A stretch of DNA of 64,000 nt from the NCBI GenBank assembly GCA_963785075.1, contig CAWATW010000010.1, positions 186,001-250,000 on the forward strand, given 5' to 3'. Below are positions 25,209 through 33,307 of the stretch, piece by piece. Source of the stretch: JAOUGY01 sp963785075 (GTDB lineage: Bacteria > Actinomycetota > Acidimicrobiia > Spongiisociales > ZC4RG35). Numbering within the stretch: position 1 is the stretch's first letter; each line of letters begins with the position of its first letter. Position numbers and translations under genes: made by a program. A model generated the notes under the pieces. The model saw only the letters and a list, made by a program, of their open reading frames with translations. It was not told where the DNA came from and did not search any database.

Positions 25209-26807
25209 TCAGTCCCCGGCCACGGCAAACAGCCAACGTCCATCGGTGGCGACGCCGACTCGATAGCCGAGGTAGGCACCCAGCGGGCGCATGGACTCGA
25301 CCTCGTCGGCGGAATAGATGCCGGCTTCGACCAGGGCCGCCCAATCGGTGTCTCCGTTGGTCTGTGCCACCGCCGGCCACACCACGTATGTCGGGTCGCC
25401 TTCCACCTGTGCCGGTTCCATCTGGGTCACTGCCAGGAACTGATCCCTCGGATTGATGCCGAGCAACCGTGTCTCATGGACCCAGCTCTGCCCGATGCTC
25501 GCGCCGCCGCCGAAGGAGAACGCCACCCCGTCTCGTGTAGCCATTTCCGACAGCGTTTCGTAGTCACACGCCGCCGCAGCTTCCCGGATGGCGTTGATCG
25601 TTTCGCCGACGAGGCCGTCGATCCCGAGCGGAGCCACCGTGACCGGGTCGCAGGGAATCGCACCGGTACCGGATCCGAGGTTGGCACCGTCGGCGATGTC
25701 CAATGGTTCGACCAGTGGAATCACCGCTGGGCCTGCCACCACACCCTCGATCGGCGTGGCCATGCCACCCTCGACGACGACCGGGGGGTCACTCGTCACC
25801 ACCACCGAGTCGTCGCCAGTCGACCTGACACTCCAACCTTCTGCGTGGCTCTCGACCACCTCTTCGGTGTCGAGGTGAGCGGCGCGGACGATCGGATTCC
25901 CGGCTCGGAACAGCGCCATGAACACCGTCCGGCCGGACGGTGACAGCGTCGCTGCGGTGATGGGACCGTCGGCGTTGCACGAATACGCCCACTCCGGAAC
26001 GTTGGGGCCATCACCGCCGAAGATCGGGAGAGCCGTGAGCGTCGAGCACGAACCGTTGCTCGACACCACCAGCAGCCCTGTCCGGGCCACGGAGACCGAG
26101 GTCACTTCCCATCCGTCTTCGCTGTGCAGCGATGAGAGGTCGGCCACCTCGGTGGGAGCCGCCGCTCCGTCGACCGGAATCGAGAACACCCGACTGTCGT
26201 TGCCGAGCCAGTGTTCGCTCCGGTAGTACAGCGTCCCGTCCAGCACCACGATCGGAATGAGCGGAACCGAATCCACGACGGGTTCCGCCAGGACCTCCGG
26301 CCCCGTAGCTCCCGGTGCGAGGCGCAAGATCGAGCCTTGGGGCCACTCGACCGGTGTGACGGTGTGGGTGAACAGGATTCCGCCCTCCCCATCGGGAAGA
26401 GCCGCGCTGATCGCCTCGTAGTACGTGTCTGCAGTGAGTGTCGACGCCTCCCCATCGAGCGATGTGATCGTGACTCCCCGATCGTCTGCAACCAGGTACC
26501 CGCTCGGCACAGCATCCGGTGACGATGGCGGAGGCAACGGGGTACTGGAGTCGACGGGCAAGGTGGTCTCGACCGGGGGCTCCAGCAGGTCGCCGGTCGC
26601 CACCGGAGGCGCCTCGCCCTGGAACAGCATGCTCGACACAGCCACGAACCCGGCCACGGCGGCGAGCCCGGCAGTGGTCATCGCCACACGCGACGTGACC
26701 TTTCGTCGGTGTCCACGCCGTTCCACACCCTCGAGGGAATCTGGCGGCGTGGGGATCCTGCGCGCCTGATCATTCAGATGCTGGTGAAGTCGGTCTTCCA
26801 GCCTCAT
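25209..26807 (-). CDS. Sigma-associated single-pass membrane protein (candidate anti-sigma)
   Basis: This 532-residue protein has a cytoplasmic N-terminus of about 40 residues (RLEDRLHQHLNDQARRIP), one membrane segment (about 42-62), a Pro/Ser/Thr linker, then a large outer domain with repeated strand pairs that resembles a beta-propeller. A C-terminal globular part (from about residue 410) contains two widely spaced cysteines. Its ATG overlaps the stop of an ECF sigma factor (ATGA), the standard place for an anti-sigma gene. There is no HxxxCxxC zinc motif, so it would be of a non-zinc type. The role is inferred from position and topology only. Confidence 0.7.
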   Translation of the reverse strand: MRLEDRLHQHLNDQARRIPTPPDSLEGVERRGHRRKVTSRVAMTTAGLAAVAGFVAVSSMLFQGEAPPVATGDLLEPPVETTLPVDSSTPLPPPSSPDAVPSGYLVADDRGVTITSLDGEASTLTADTYYEAISAALPDGEGGILFTHTVTPVEWPQGSILRLAPGATGPEVLAEPVVDSVPLIPIVVLDGTLYYRSEHWLGNDSRVFSIPVDGAAAPTEVADLSSLHSEDGWEVTSVSVARTGLLVVSSNGSCSTLTALPIFGGDGPNVPEWAYSCNADGPITAATLSPSGRTVFMALFRAGNPIVRAAHLDTEEVVESHAEGWSVRSTGDDSVVVTSDPPVVVEGGMATPIEGVVAGPAVIPLVEPLDIADGANLGSGTGAIPCDPVTVAPLGIDGLVGETINAIREAAAACDYETLSEMATRDGVAFSFGGGASIGQSWVHETRLLGINPRDQFLAVTQMEPAQVEGDPTYVVWPAVAQTNGDTDWAALVEAGIYSADEVESMRPLGAYLGYRVGVATDGRWLFAVAGD

Positions 26808-27301
26808 TCTGCAACCTCCAAAACTTCGCGCAGCTCTCGCATCACGCGATGGAGCCTGCTCTTGACGGTGCCCGAGGGCATCGAGAGAATTCGTCCGATC
26901 TCGTCGTAGTGCATGCCTTCGAGGTGCTTGAGGACGACCAGTGCCCTCGAATCGACGTCGAGTGCGCCGAGCGCACGCTCGAGATCGATGTCAACGAGAG
27001 CATCGTCCGAGACACGATCGGGTGCTTCGATCCCAGATTCCCGGCGGTTTCGGCGCAACCGAGAGGTCGCCCAGTTGAGCGCAACGCGATACACCCATCC
27101 CGTCGGGTTGTCGTAGCGTTCGACGGCTCGCCACCGCTGGTACGCCCGAACCATTGCCTCGTCTGTTGCCTCGGACGCAAGGTCTCGGTCCCTCAGGGTC
27201 AGGGCCAGCACCCGGAAGATGTGGTCGCGTTCGTTCCGGTAGAACGCTTCGAACCGTGCAACCGATCCACGGTCGGTGCGCTGCATCGTCATCTCATGCA
27301 T
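26804..27301 (-). CDS. ECF-family RNA polymerase sigma factor
   Basis: This 165-residue protein has region 2 (FEAFYRNERDHIFRVLAL, then DLASEATDEAMVRAYQRW and GWVYRVALNWATSRLRR) and region 4 (LDVDSRALVVLKHLEGMHYD, then EIGRILSMPSGTVKSRLHR). It would direct polymerase to a small regulon. There are three possible starts (27301, 27292, 27286) and none has a strong ribosome site. The stop overlaps the following membrane protein gene by four bases. A 10-base perfect inverted repeat lies just upstream (27304-27334) and may be a control site. Confidence 0.9.
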   Translation of the reverse strand: MHEMTMQRTDRGSVARFEAFYRNERDHIFRVLALTLRDRDLASEATDEAMVRAYQRWRAVERYDNPTGWVYRVALNWATSRLRRNRRESGIEAPDRVSDDALVDIDLERALGALDVDSRALVVLKHLEGMHYDEIGRILSMPSGTVKSRLHRVMRELREVLEVAE

Positions 27302-27303
27302 TC

Positions 27304-27334
27304 GGTGCGTCTTGTCATGTGGAGAAGACGCACC
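27304..27334 (-). promoter_or_regulatory. 10-base perfect inverted repeat before the ECF sigma gene
   Basis: GGTGCGTCTT (27304-27313) and AAGACGCACC (27325-27334) are exact inverted copies 11 bases apart. They lie three bases before the first possible sigma-factor start. The repeat could be an operator, a leader hairpin or the terminator of the preceding minus-strand gene; no T tract follows. Confidence 0.5.
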
Positions 27335-27368
27335 AGCGGGAGAATCGTTCGCTCGTATCTCAACAGAT

Positions 27369-28862
27369 TCAGCCGGGGGCGGGGGATGTCAGGTCGACCG
27401 TGAGCTGATGGATCGCCGAGCCCGATGTCGCCCAGTGTGGCCACAGCACGAGACCGGCCCCGTCGACCCCAGGGCGGATGAACACGGAGCATGGCGTGAT
27501 GGTGGTCAGTACGGTCTGATGTGTGCCGTCGGCGATCCGGATCTTGTGCCCGGCGATGGGAGTGGGCTCGGTGATGTCGAACCATTCCGATCCGTCGACT
27601 CGAAGTCGCGCATCGGAGCTGAGGTTGAGCTTCAACTCCGGACCGATCCGGCCGGCGGGCATCGCTTCGAGCCGGTATTCGATGTCGATGACCGTTCCGT
27701 GAACCCGGGTGCTGATCGAGATCGAACCGTCGTCCACGGCGCCCGTCAGTTCGAGTTCCACGGTTCCCCCGCGCAGCTCCGTCGTCCGCGCCTCTTCGAG
27801 TTCGATCGGTCGAGCCTCCAGCCCCTCCAGGTCGGAGGAGAATCGGCACAACGTCCACCCAGGCTCTCCTGAGATCGCCGATGCCGGCCACGCCGGTTGT
27901 TTCATGTCGAGGGTTGGGATCGCACCGGACCGGTGGGGAGCCACCACCATCGACAGGTGTCTCAGCTCGACGTGGACTTCCTCGCCGCCGTCGACATCCC
28001 AGTCCAACCGCGACACCTTCCACCAGTCTTCTCCCCGGCGTCGTTCCCCGTCGATCGCAGCACGCGCCTCGATGATGGCCAGATGTGCGGCGTCTACCTC
28101 GTCGTCGGCGAAGCCGCGGGCCCGTTCGGCCTCCAACACCGCACGCTCCGCCTTCGCGCCCAGCCTGTCAGGCACGCGCGTCACCAGGCGCACGAGTTTT
28201 CGGTGCAGCACGAAGCGATCCGGATCCTCGGCGTATCGGGCCTCCCAATCGTCGAGACGAGGGCGTCGCCGACCCTGTGGCCGATGCGACGCGAGGTATG
28301 CGGTCACGGTCGTGAGATCGCTACCCGGTCGTCGTTGGATCGACTGCGCCACATCGTCGATGTCGTCGAACGCGACTTCGATTGCTGCGGCGCCGTCGGC
28401 GGAGTCCGGCGTATCGCTCTCGAGGATGGTCCTGGGATGCACCGGGATCACAGGGAGCACGGCGTCGAGATGAGCCACCACGCCGGGAGCGGGGGCATCG
28501 AGAGTGTGTGCATCGAGCAGCAGGGCCTCGACACCTGCCCGTCGGAACGACCCCGGAAGGTGGGTTGCCCAAGGCCCGGTGAGCCGCAGCGGGCCAGGCG
28601 TGACGCCCAGGTCTGCGTATTCGGTGGCCTCCCGCTCGATCTGGCGTGCGATCTCACCCTCGGGAAGCAGCGGGAACCAGGGCTCCGAATACCCGGTGCG
28701 AATCCACTCGACCCGACTGGGGTCGAGCGACGGGATCTCTTCGAGTCCAAACGGGTGACGTACCGACAGAGCGATCGGGTAGGCGGCCCGTCCAACCATC
28801 TCCAAGAGGCGACGAGCAGCCTCGCCCTCGTCCGGCACCCGGGCCATCAACACGTAGTGCAT
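27369..28862 (-). CDS. GH57-like protein with C-terminal DUF1926-type domain
   Basis: This 497-residue protein has a C-terminal half (from about residue 270) that looks like the beta-sandwich that ends GH57 4-alpha-glucanotransferases and amylases (DUF1926). It has GGTVELELTGAVDDGSISI, the basic loop at RIADGTHQTV and the closing LVLWPHW. The N-terminal half has YEPWFPLLPEG-like turns and Gly/Pro-rich loops compatible with a reduced (beta/alpha) barrel, but I cannot place the GH57 catalytic Glu and Asp. It may therefore be a divergent or inactive alpha-glucan enzyme. It lies upstream of the sigma factor on the same strand, 67 bases away. Family placement is moderate. Confidence 0.55.
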   Translation of the reverse strand: MHYVLMARVPDEGEAARRLLEMVGRAAYPIALSVRHPFGLEEIPSLDPSRVEWIRTGYSEPWFPLLPEGEIARQIEREATEYADLGVTPGPLRLTGPWATHLPGSFRRAGVEALLLDAHTLDAPAPGVVAHLDAVLPVIPVHPRTILESDTPDSADGAAAIEVAFDDIDDVAQSIQRRPGSDLTTVTAYLASHRPQGRRRPRLDDWEARYAEDPDRFVLHRKLVRLVTRVPDRLGAKAERAVLEAERARGFADDEVDAAHLAIIEARAAIDGERRRGEDWWKVSRLDWDVDGGEEVHVELRHLSMVVAPHRSGAIPTLDMKQPAWPASAISGEPGWTLCRFSSDLEGLEARPIELEEARTTELRGGTVELELTGAVDDGSISISTRVHGTVIDIEYRLEAMPAGRIGPELKLNLSSDARLRVDGSEWFDITEPTPIAGHKIRIADGTHQTVLTTITPCSVFIRPGVDGAGLVLWPHWATSGSAIHQLTVDLTSPAPG

Positions 28863-28871
28863 GATCGAACG

Positions 28872-29156
28872 CTACCGCCTCGCCATGGCCAGCCAGAGGA
28901 GAAAGGCCGGGATGAGGATCCACGCCGATCGAGGACGCACGAGAATCGCCACTGCGGCGGCCGCCCCGATCACGAGCCTTCGGGGGGAACGTTGGGTGAT
29001 CTCGGGCCACGCAAACCACAGGGCGCCCAGGAGGATGGCAACCCTGAGCGAGAAACCGGCTGCCGTCGCAGAATCGAAGAGCCACATTGCCGCGGCCGCA
29101 AAGACCACGGTCATCGATGCGAGAACGGCGAGCAGATGGCGGGCGTAGGCGGGCAT
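28872..29156 (-). CDS. Small three-helix membrane protein, unknown
   Basis: This 94-residue protein has three hydrophobic segments (about 7-30, 33-50 and 62-90), with Arg-rich turns RSPRR and VRPRSAW that would face the cytoplasm. The gene ends nine bases before the GH57-like gene on the same strand, so they are probably co-transcribed. I know no family for it. It is credible as a gene because of its coherent hydrophobic pattern and its position filling the gap before gatC. Confidence 0.62.
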   Translation of the reverse strand: MPAYARHLLAVLASMTVVFAAAAMWLFDSATAAGFSLRVAILLGALWFAWPEITQRSPRRLVIGAAAAVAILVRPRSAWILIPAFLLWLAMARR

Positions 29157-29181
29157 CGGCGGGCACGATACCGCTGGCTCC

Positions 29182-29187
29182 TACACT
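29182..29187 (+). promoter_or_regulatory. Possible -10 box (TACACT) of gatCAB
   Basis: TACACT ends ten bases before the gatC ATG at 29198. There is no Shine-Dalgarno sequence, so the transcript is probably leaderless. Confidence 0.45.
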
Positions 29188-29197
29188 TCCCTGTCTC

Positions 29198-29488
29198 ATG
29201 CCCATCGACATCGACATCGCTCACGTCGCCCGTCTCGCTCGCCTCGAGCTGAGCGAGGAGGAACTCGAGCTGTATCGGGAGCAACTCGGGGTCATCCTCG
29301 ATCATGCCGCCACGGTGCAAGGACTCGACACCTCGGGTGTCACGCCGACGGCCCACCCGCTCGGATTCGTCAATGCCTTCCGGGACGACGAGATCGAGCC
29401 GTCGCTCGACCGGGACGAGGTCCTCGCCCAGGCTCCGGCGTCGAGGGATGGGTACTTCGTGGTTCCCCCCGCTCTGGAGGGCGCATGA
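29198..29488 (+). CDS. gatC: Asp/Glu-tRNA amidotransferase subunit GatC
   Basis: This 96-residue small subunit bridges GatA and GatB in the enzyme that converts Glu-tRNA(Gln) and Asp-tRNA(Asn) to the amide forms. Seen are IDIDIAHVARLARLELSEEE at the N-terminus, a GVILDHAATVQGLD helix, the linker GVTPTAHPL and the C-terminal GYFVVPPALEG. The typical family length is 90-100. Its stop overlaps the gatA ATG by four bases. Confidence 0.94.
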   Translation: MPIDIDIAHVARLARLELSEEELELYREQLGVILDHAATVQGLDTSGVTPTAHPLGFVNAFRDDEIEPSLDRDEVLAQAPASRDGYFVVPPALEGA

Positions 29489-30957
29489 CCTCTCCCGCCG
29501 ACCTCACCATCGCACTAGCCGGCGCGGCCATACGCGCCGGCGACCTCTCGGCGGTGGATCTCACCGAGGCGGTGCTCGAACGGGCGTCGATGACCGAGGC
29601 CAACGTCCACGCCTATCTCACACTCGACGCCCAGGGAGCACGGGATGCGGCCAGGGCCGCCGATGCACGAGTTGCCCACGACGGGCTGATCGGGCCTCTC
29701 GACGGTATCCCCATCGCTCTCAAGGACAACATGTGCACCCGCGGGGTCGAGACGACCGCCTCGTCGAAGATCCTCGCCGGATACAAGCCGCCCTACGACG
29801 CCACCGTGGTCTCCAGGCTCCGGGCGGCCGGCGCGGTTCTCACGGGCAAGACCAACCTCGACGAGTTCGCCATGGGATCGTCCACTGAGAATTCGGCCTT
29901 CGGCGCTTCGACGAACCCCTGGGACCCGACCCGGGTACCGGGCGGATCGTCGGGCGGATCTGCGGCCGCCGTCGCCGCCGGGTCGGCGCTGGGAGCGCTC
30001 GGATCCGACACCGGGGGATCGATCAGACAGCCGGCGTCGCTGTGCGGGGTCGTCGGGATGAAGCCGACCTATGGCGCAGTGAGCCGGTTCGGCTTGATCG
30101 CCTTTGCCTCGTCACTCGACCAGATCGGCCCGTTCGCCAGAACGGTCGAGGACGCCGCGATCCTGTTCGACGGCATCTCGGGACACGACCCGAAGGACGC
30201 CACGTCGTACCGTGGGGATATCGCCTCCGGCGTTTCGGACCTCGGCGTCGGCGTGAAGGGACTGCGCGTGGGTGTGGTCAAAGAGCTGGGCGGCGAGGGG
30301 TATCAGCGCGAAGTCGAGTCCGCATGTTCGGAGATGATCGATTCGCTGTCCGACGCCGGAGCCGTGGTCAAAGAGGTATCGCTTCCCACCGCGGACGAGG
30401 CGTTGTCGGCGTACTACCTCATCGCACCGGCCGAGTGCTCTGCGAACCTCGCCCGTTTCGACGGCATTCGCTACGGACTGCGCGTCCCCGGTTCGACGAC
30501 GGAGGAGATGATGGCGAAGTCGAGGGCCGAAGGGTTCGGTCCAGAGGTGACCCGCCGGATCCTGCTGGGCACCTATGCGCTCTCCGCCGGCTATTACGAC
30601 GCCTTCTATGGCAAGGCGCTCGCTGCGCGTGCGCTCCTTCAGGCCGACTTTGCGAGGGCATACGAGGAGGTGGACGTGCTGGTATCTCCCACGAGTCCCA
30701 CGACCGCGTTCGAGCTCGGCGACAAGACGCAAGATCCGCTCGCCATGTACCTCTGTGACGTGGCCACGATTCCGTGCAACCTCACCGGACATCCGGCCAT
30801 CTCGGTTCCGATCGGTCTCGACGATGCTGGGCTTCCAATAGGGTTCCAGGTGATGGCACCGGCACTCGGTGAGAGGGTCCTGTTCCGGGTGGCGGGAGAA
30901 GTCGAGCGCCTCGCGGGCTTCGCCGCCCGGCCCGAGATGCTGGCGGCCCTCACATGA
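29485..30957 (+). CDS. gatA: Amidotransferase subunit GatA (glutaminase)
   Basis: This 490-residue amidase subunit releases ammonia from glutamine for GatB. The Ser-cisSer-Lys triad is visible: Lys in IPIALKDNMCT, the cis-Ser in VPGGSSGGSAAAV, and the nucleophile Ser in GSDTGGSIRQPA. NPSNPWDPTRVPGG-type sequence precedes the signature. The length is family-typical and ATG 29485 overlaps gatC. A strong inverted repeat separates it from gatB. Confidence 0.97.
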   Translation: MTSPADLTIALAGAAIRAGDLSAVDLTEAVLERASMTEANVHAYLTLDAQGARDAARAADARVAHDGLIGPLDGIPIALKDNMCTRGVETTASSKILAGYKPPYDATVVSRLRAAGAVLTGKTNLDEFAMGSSTENSAFGASTNPWDPTRVPGGSSGGSAAAVAAGSALGALGSDTGGSIRQPASLCGVVGMKPTYGAVSRFGLIAFASSLDQIGPFARTVEDAAILFDGISGHDPKDATSYRGDIASGVSDLGVGVKGLRVGVVKELGGEGYQREVESACSEMIDSLSDAGAVVKEVSLPTADEALSAYYLIAPAECSANLARFDGIRYGLRVPGSTTEEMMAKSRAEGFGPEVTRRILLGTYALSAGYYDAFYGKALAARALLQADFARAYEEVDVLVSPTSPTTAFELGDKTQDPLAMYLCDVATIPCNLTGHPAISVPIGLDDAGLPIGFQVMAPALGERVLFRVAGEVERLAGFAARPEMLAALT

Positions 30958-30977
30958 CCCCCCCGACCCGTTTTCGC

Positions 30978-31010
30978 GCACAAAAGGTGCGCTATTCACG
31001 CACTTTGTGC
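30978..31010 (+). repeat. Imperfect palindrome between gatA and gatB
   Basis: GCACAAAAGGTGCG (30978-30991) and CGCACTTTGTGC (30999-31010) form a hairpin around a seven-base AT-rich loop (ctattca). Flanking TTTT (30971-30974) and AAAA (31014-31017) with GC ends extend the symmetry. It could be an attenuator or a dispersed REP-like palindrome. Its AT-rich core differs from its surroundings. Confidence 0.6.
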
Positions 31011-31039
31011 ACCAAAACCCGGCTGGAACGGGGGATGTG

Positions 31040-32500
31040 ATGAGCGGGATACCGGCGGGATGGGACGCGGTCATCGGGATCGAGGTCCACGTGGAGCTGC
31101 TGACGAACTCGAAGATGTTCTGCGGATGCAAGGTCGGTTTCGGAGACGAACCGAACGTGAACATATGCCCGACATGTCTCGGTCTGCCCGGGGCGCTGCC
31201 GGTGCCCAATCGTAGGGCCATCGAGTGGATCAGCAGGATCGGCTTGGCCCTCAACTGCGAGATATCAGAGACGTCCGTCTTTCACAGGAAGAACTACTTC
31301 TACGCCGACCTCCCCAAGAACTACCAGATCAGCCAGTTCGACATCCCGGTCTGCCACGACGGGTGGCTCGACATCGCGGTCGACGATGAGATCGTGAGAA
31401 TCGGGATCGAGCGGGCGCACCAAGAGGAGGACACCGGCAAGTCCTTGCACATGGGTGGGGGCGGTCGGATCCACTCCGCCACCGAGACGATGCTGGACTT
31501 CAACCGATCCGGTGTTCCGCTGGTCGAGATCGTGTCGAAGCCCGACATCCGGACGGCGGCCCAGGCGAGGGCCTATGCACAGGAGCTCAGGAACGTGATC
31601 CTGGAGCTGGACGTGTCGGACGCAAAGCTCGAGGAAGGCTCGATGCGCTTCGATGCCAACATCAGTGTGCGGCCCGTCGGCCAGGAGGAATTCGGGACCA
31701 AGGTCGAGATCAAGAACATGAACTCGTTCCGATCGCTCGAACGGGCCGTCGCCTACGAGATCGTCCGGCAGGTCGACGAGATCGAGAACGGTGGCACGTT
31801 GATCCAGGAGACCCGACACTGGGACGAGGAAGCCGGGGTCACCCACGGCATGCGCACCAAGGAAGGCTCGTCGGACTACCGGTACTTCACGGAACCGGAT
31901 CTGGTTCCGATCGTCATCGATGCTGCTTGGCGGGAGGAGATACGGGCCACGCTTCCCGAGCTGCCTGCGGAGCGCCGGAGCCGATACGTCGATCTCGGGG
32001 TGGACACGCACAAGGCCGATGTGCTGTCGGCGGCCGATCCCGGGATCCGGGCGATCTTCGACGACGCCGTGGCGGCCGGCGCCGATCCGCAGATGTGCTC
32101 GATCTGGGCCACGGGCGAGGTGACCGCCTGGCTCCGACGTGAAGACCGGACGATCGACACGACTCAACTGACGGGCGTCGCACTTGCGGATCTCGTGACG
32201 ATGATCGAGGCGTCGGAGATCTCCGCGTCGGCCGCCAAGGACGTGCTGGACGGCGTGATGAGGGGTGAGGGCGGTGCTCGCGAGGTGGCCGAAGGCCGAG
32301 ACCTTCTCCAGCTGTCCGACACGTCGGCGATCGAGGGCGCCGTCGACGACGTCCTCGCTGCCAACCCCGATGCCGTTGACCGGTACCGCGGCGGTGAACA
32401 GAAGGTCGTCGGGTTCCTCGTCGGTCAAGTGATGCGGGCGACGAATGGCAAAGCCGATCCGAAGATCGTCAACCAGTTGCTCGCCGAGAAACTCGCATGA
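31040..32500 (+). CDS. gatB: Amidotransferase subunit GatB
   Basis: This 486-residue kinase/amidotransferase subunit activates the glutamyl or aspartyl side chain on mischarged tRNA with ATP and amidates it. It begins with WDAVIGIEVHVELLTNSKMF and has the zinc-cluster cysteines in FCGCKVGF ... NICPTCLGLPG. It continues with the PVPN segment, KNYFYADLPKNYQISQFD and the C-terminal YqeY-like tail helical domain ending VNQLLAEKLA. ATG 31040 is used (in-frame GTG at 31037). Its stop overlaps the start of a HAD hydrolase (ATGA). Confidence 0.97.
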   Translation: MSGIPAGWDAVIGIEVHVELLTNSKMFCGCKVGFGDEPNVNICPTCLGLPGALPVPNRRAIEWISRIGLALNCEISETSVFHRKNYFYADLPKNYQISQFDIPVCHDGWLDIAVDDEIVRIGIERAHQEEDTGKSLHMGGGGRIHSATETMLDFNRSGVPLVEIVSKPDIRTAAQARAYAQELRNVILELDVSDAKLEEGSMRFDANISVRPVGQEEFGTKVEIKNMNSFRSLERAVAYEIVRQVDEIENGGTLIQETRHWDEEAGVTHGMRTKEGSSDYRYFTEPDLVPIVIDAAWREEIRATLPELPAERRSRYVDLGVDTHKADVLSAADPGIRAIFDDAVAAGADPQMCSIWATGEVTAWLRREDRTIDTTQLTGVALADLVTMIEASEISASAAKDVLDGVMRGEGGAREVAEGRDLLQLSDTSAIEGAVDDVLAANPDAVDRYRGGEQKVVGFLVGQVMRATNGKADPKIVNQLLAEKLA

Positions 32501-33166
32501 CAGACACCCAGAGGGTCGATCCGCCATTCGATCTGTCGGCATTTGCTGCCGTGATCTTCGACTGCGACGGAGTCATCGCCGATTCGGAACCCGTCTCCGT
32601 CGACTCTTGGGTCGACGCGACGAGAGAGCACGGACTCACGGTCACTGCGGAGGAAGTGGAGTCGTTCATCGGTAAGACCGAACACGACCTGGCGCTGCAC
32701 TTCGCCCCGTTGGCGGGCGTCGAGGTCGAGTTGATGGAGGAGACGGCCAAGCGAAGCTTCCTCGAGATGGTCGATCTCAAGGGTTTGGAGACGTTCCCCG
32801 ACGCCATCGCGCTGCTGGAGCATGTGAGGATGCTCGGACTGCCGTTCGGCGTCGGCTCGAACAGCGTGAGATGGCGACTCGACTGCGGTCCTGAAGGGCA
32901 CCGGGCTGACCGAGGAAATCCCCATCAGCGTGGCCGGCGACGAGGTTCCACGTCCAAAACCGGCACCGGACGTGTATGCCGCAGTCGCCGCCAGGCTCGG
33001 CGTGGCGCCGGCCCGCGCGGTGGTGATCGAGGACACGCCGACAGGGATTCGCGCCGCCAAAGACGCCGGTTGCACCGTGATTGCCATCTATCGGGGTGCG
33101 GTCGAACGGAACTTGCTCTCGGACGCCGACCTGGTCGTTGACGGACTGTGGCCGGATCGACCGTAG
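32497..33166 (+). CDS. HAD-superfamily phosphatase (beta-phosphoglucomutase-like), with a +1 frameshift
   Basis: About 222 residues of a subfamily IA HAD hydrolase. The nucleophile motif is VIFDCDGVIADSEP, and motif II follows in FGVGSNSVRWRLD. At about 32884 an extra T moves the match to the next frame, which reads AVLKGTGLTEEIPISV, then motif III and IV GDEVPRPKPAPDVY and VVIEDTPTGIRAAKDAG. Removing the base restores a normal protein. Substrates in this group are small sugar phosphates and related compounds; none can be fixed here. It overlaps gatB by four bases, so it is part of that transcript. Confidence 0.87.
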
Positions 33167-33169
33167 GCT
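33164..33169 (+). promoter_or_regulatory. Possible -10 box (TAGGCT) for a small membrane gene
   Basis: TAGGCT overlaps the HAD stop codon and ends six bases before ATG 33176. A TTGACG at 33138-33143 lies 20 bases further upstream. Confidence 0.38.
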
Positions 33170-33175
33170 GATGGT

Positions 33176-33307
33176 ATGAACGGTTCCGACCTGTCGTCTG
33201 TCGTTGCGGTGGTCTTCGTCTGGATCATTCCGGTGGCTGCCGTGGGAACGCTGCTGTGGCTATCCCGCTCGCGTCGCACCGGGGTTCGCTCTCGACACCA
33301 GCCGTGA
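33176..33307 (+). CDS. 43-residue single-pass membrane peptide
   Basis: A short frame reads MNGSDLSSVVAVVFVWIIP and continues VAAVGTLLWLSRSRRTG to a TGA at 33305-33307. That gives an N-out hydrophobic helix of about 22 residues followed by a strongly basic cytoplasmic tail. The TGA overlaps the GTG start of the next membrane gene (GTGA), the coupling style common in this window. Its own TAGGCT box lies just upstream. It is too short for a family call. Confidence 0.55.
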   Translation: MNGSDLSSVVAVVFVWIIPVAAVGTLLWLSRSRRTGVRSRHQP

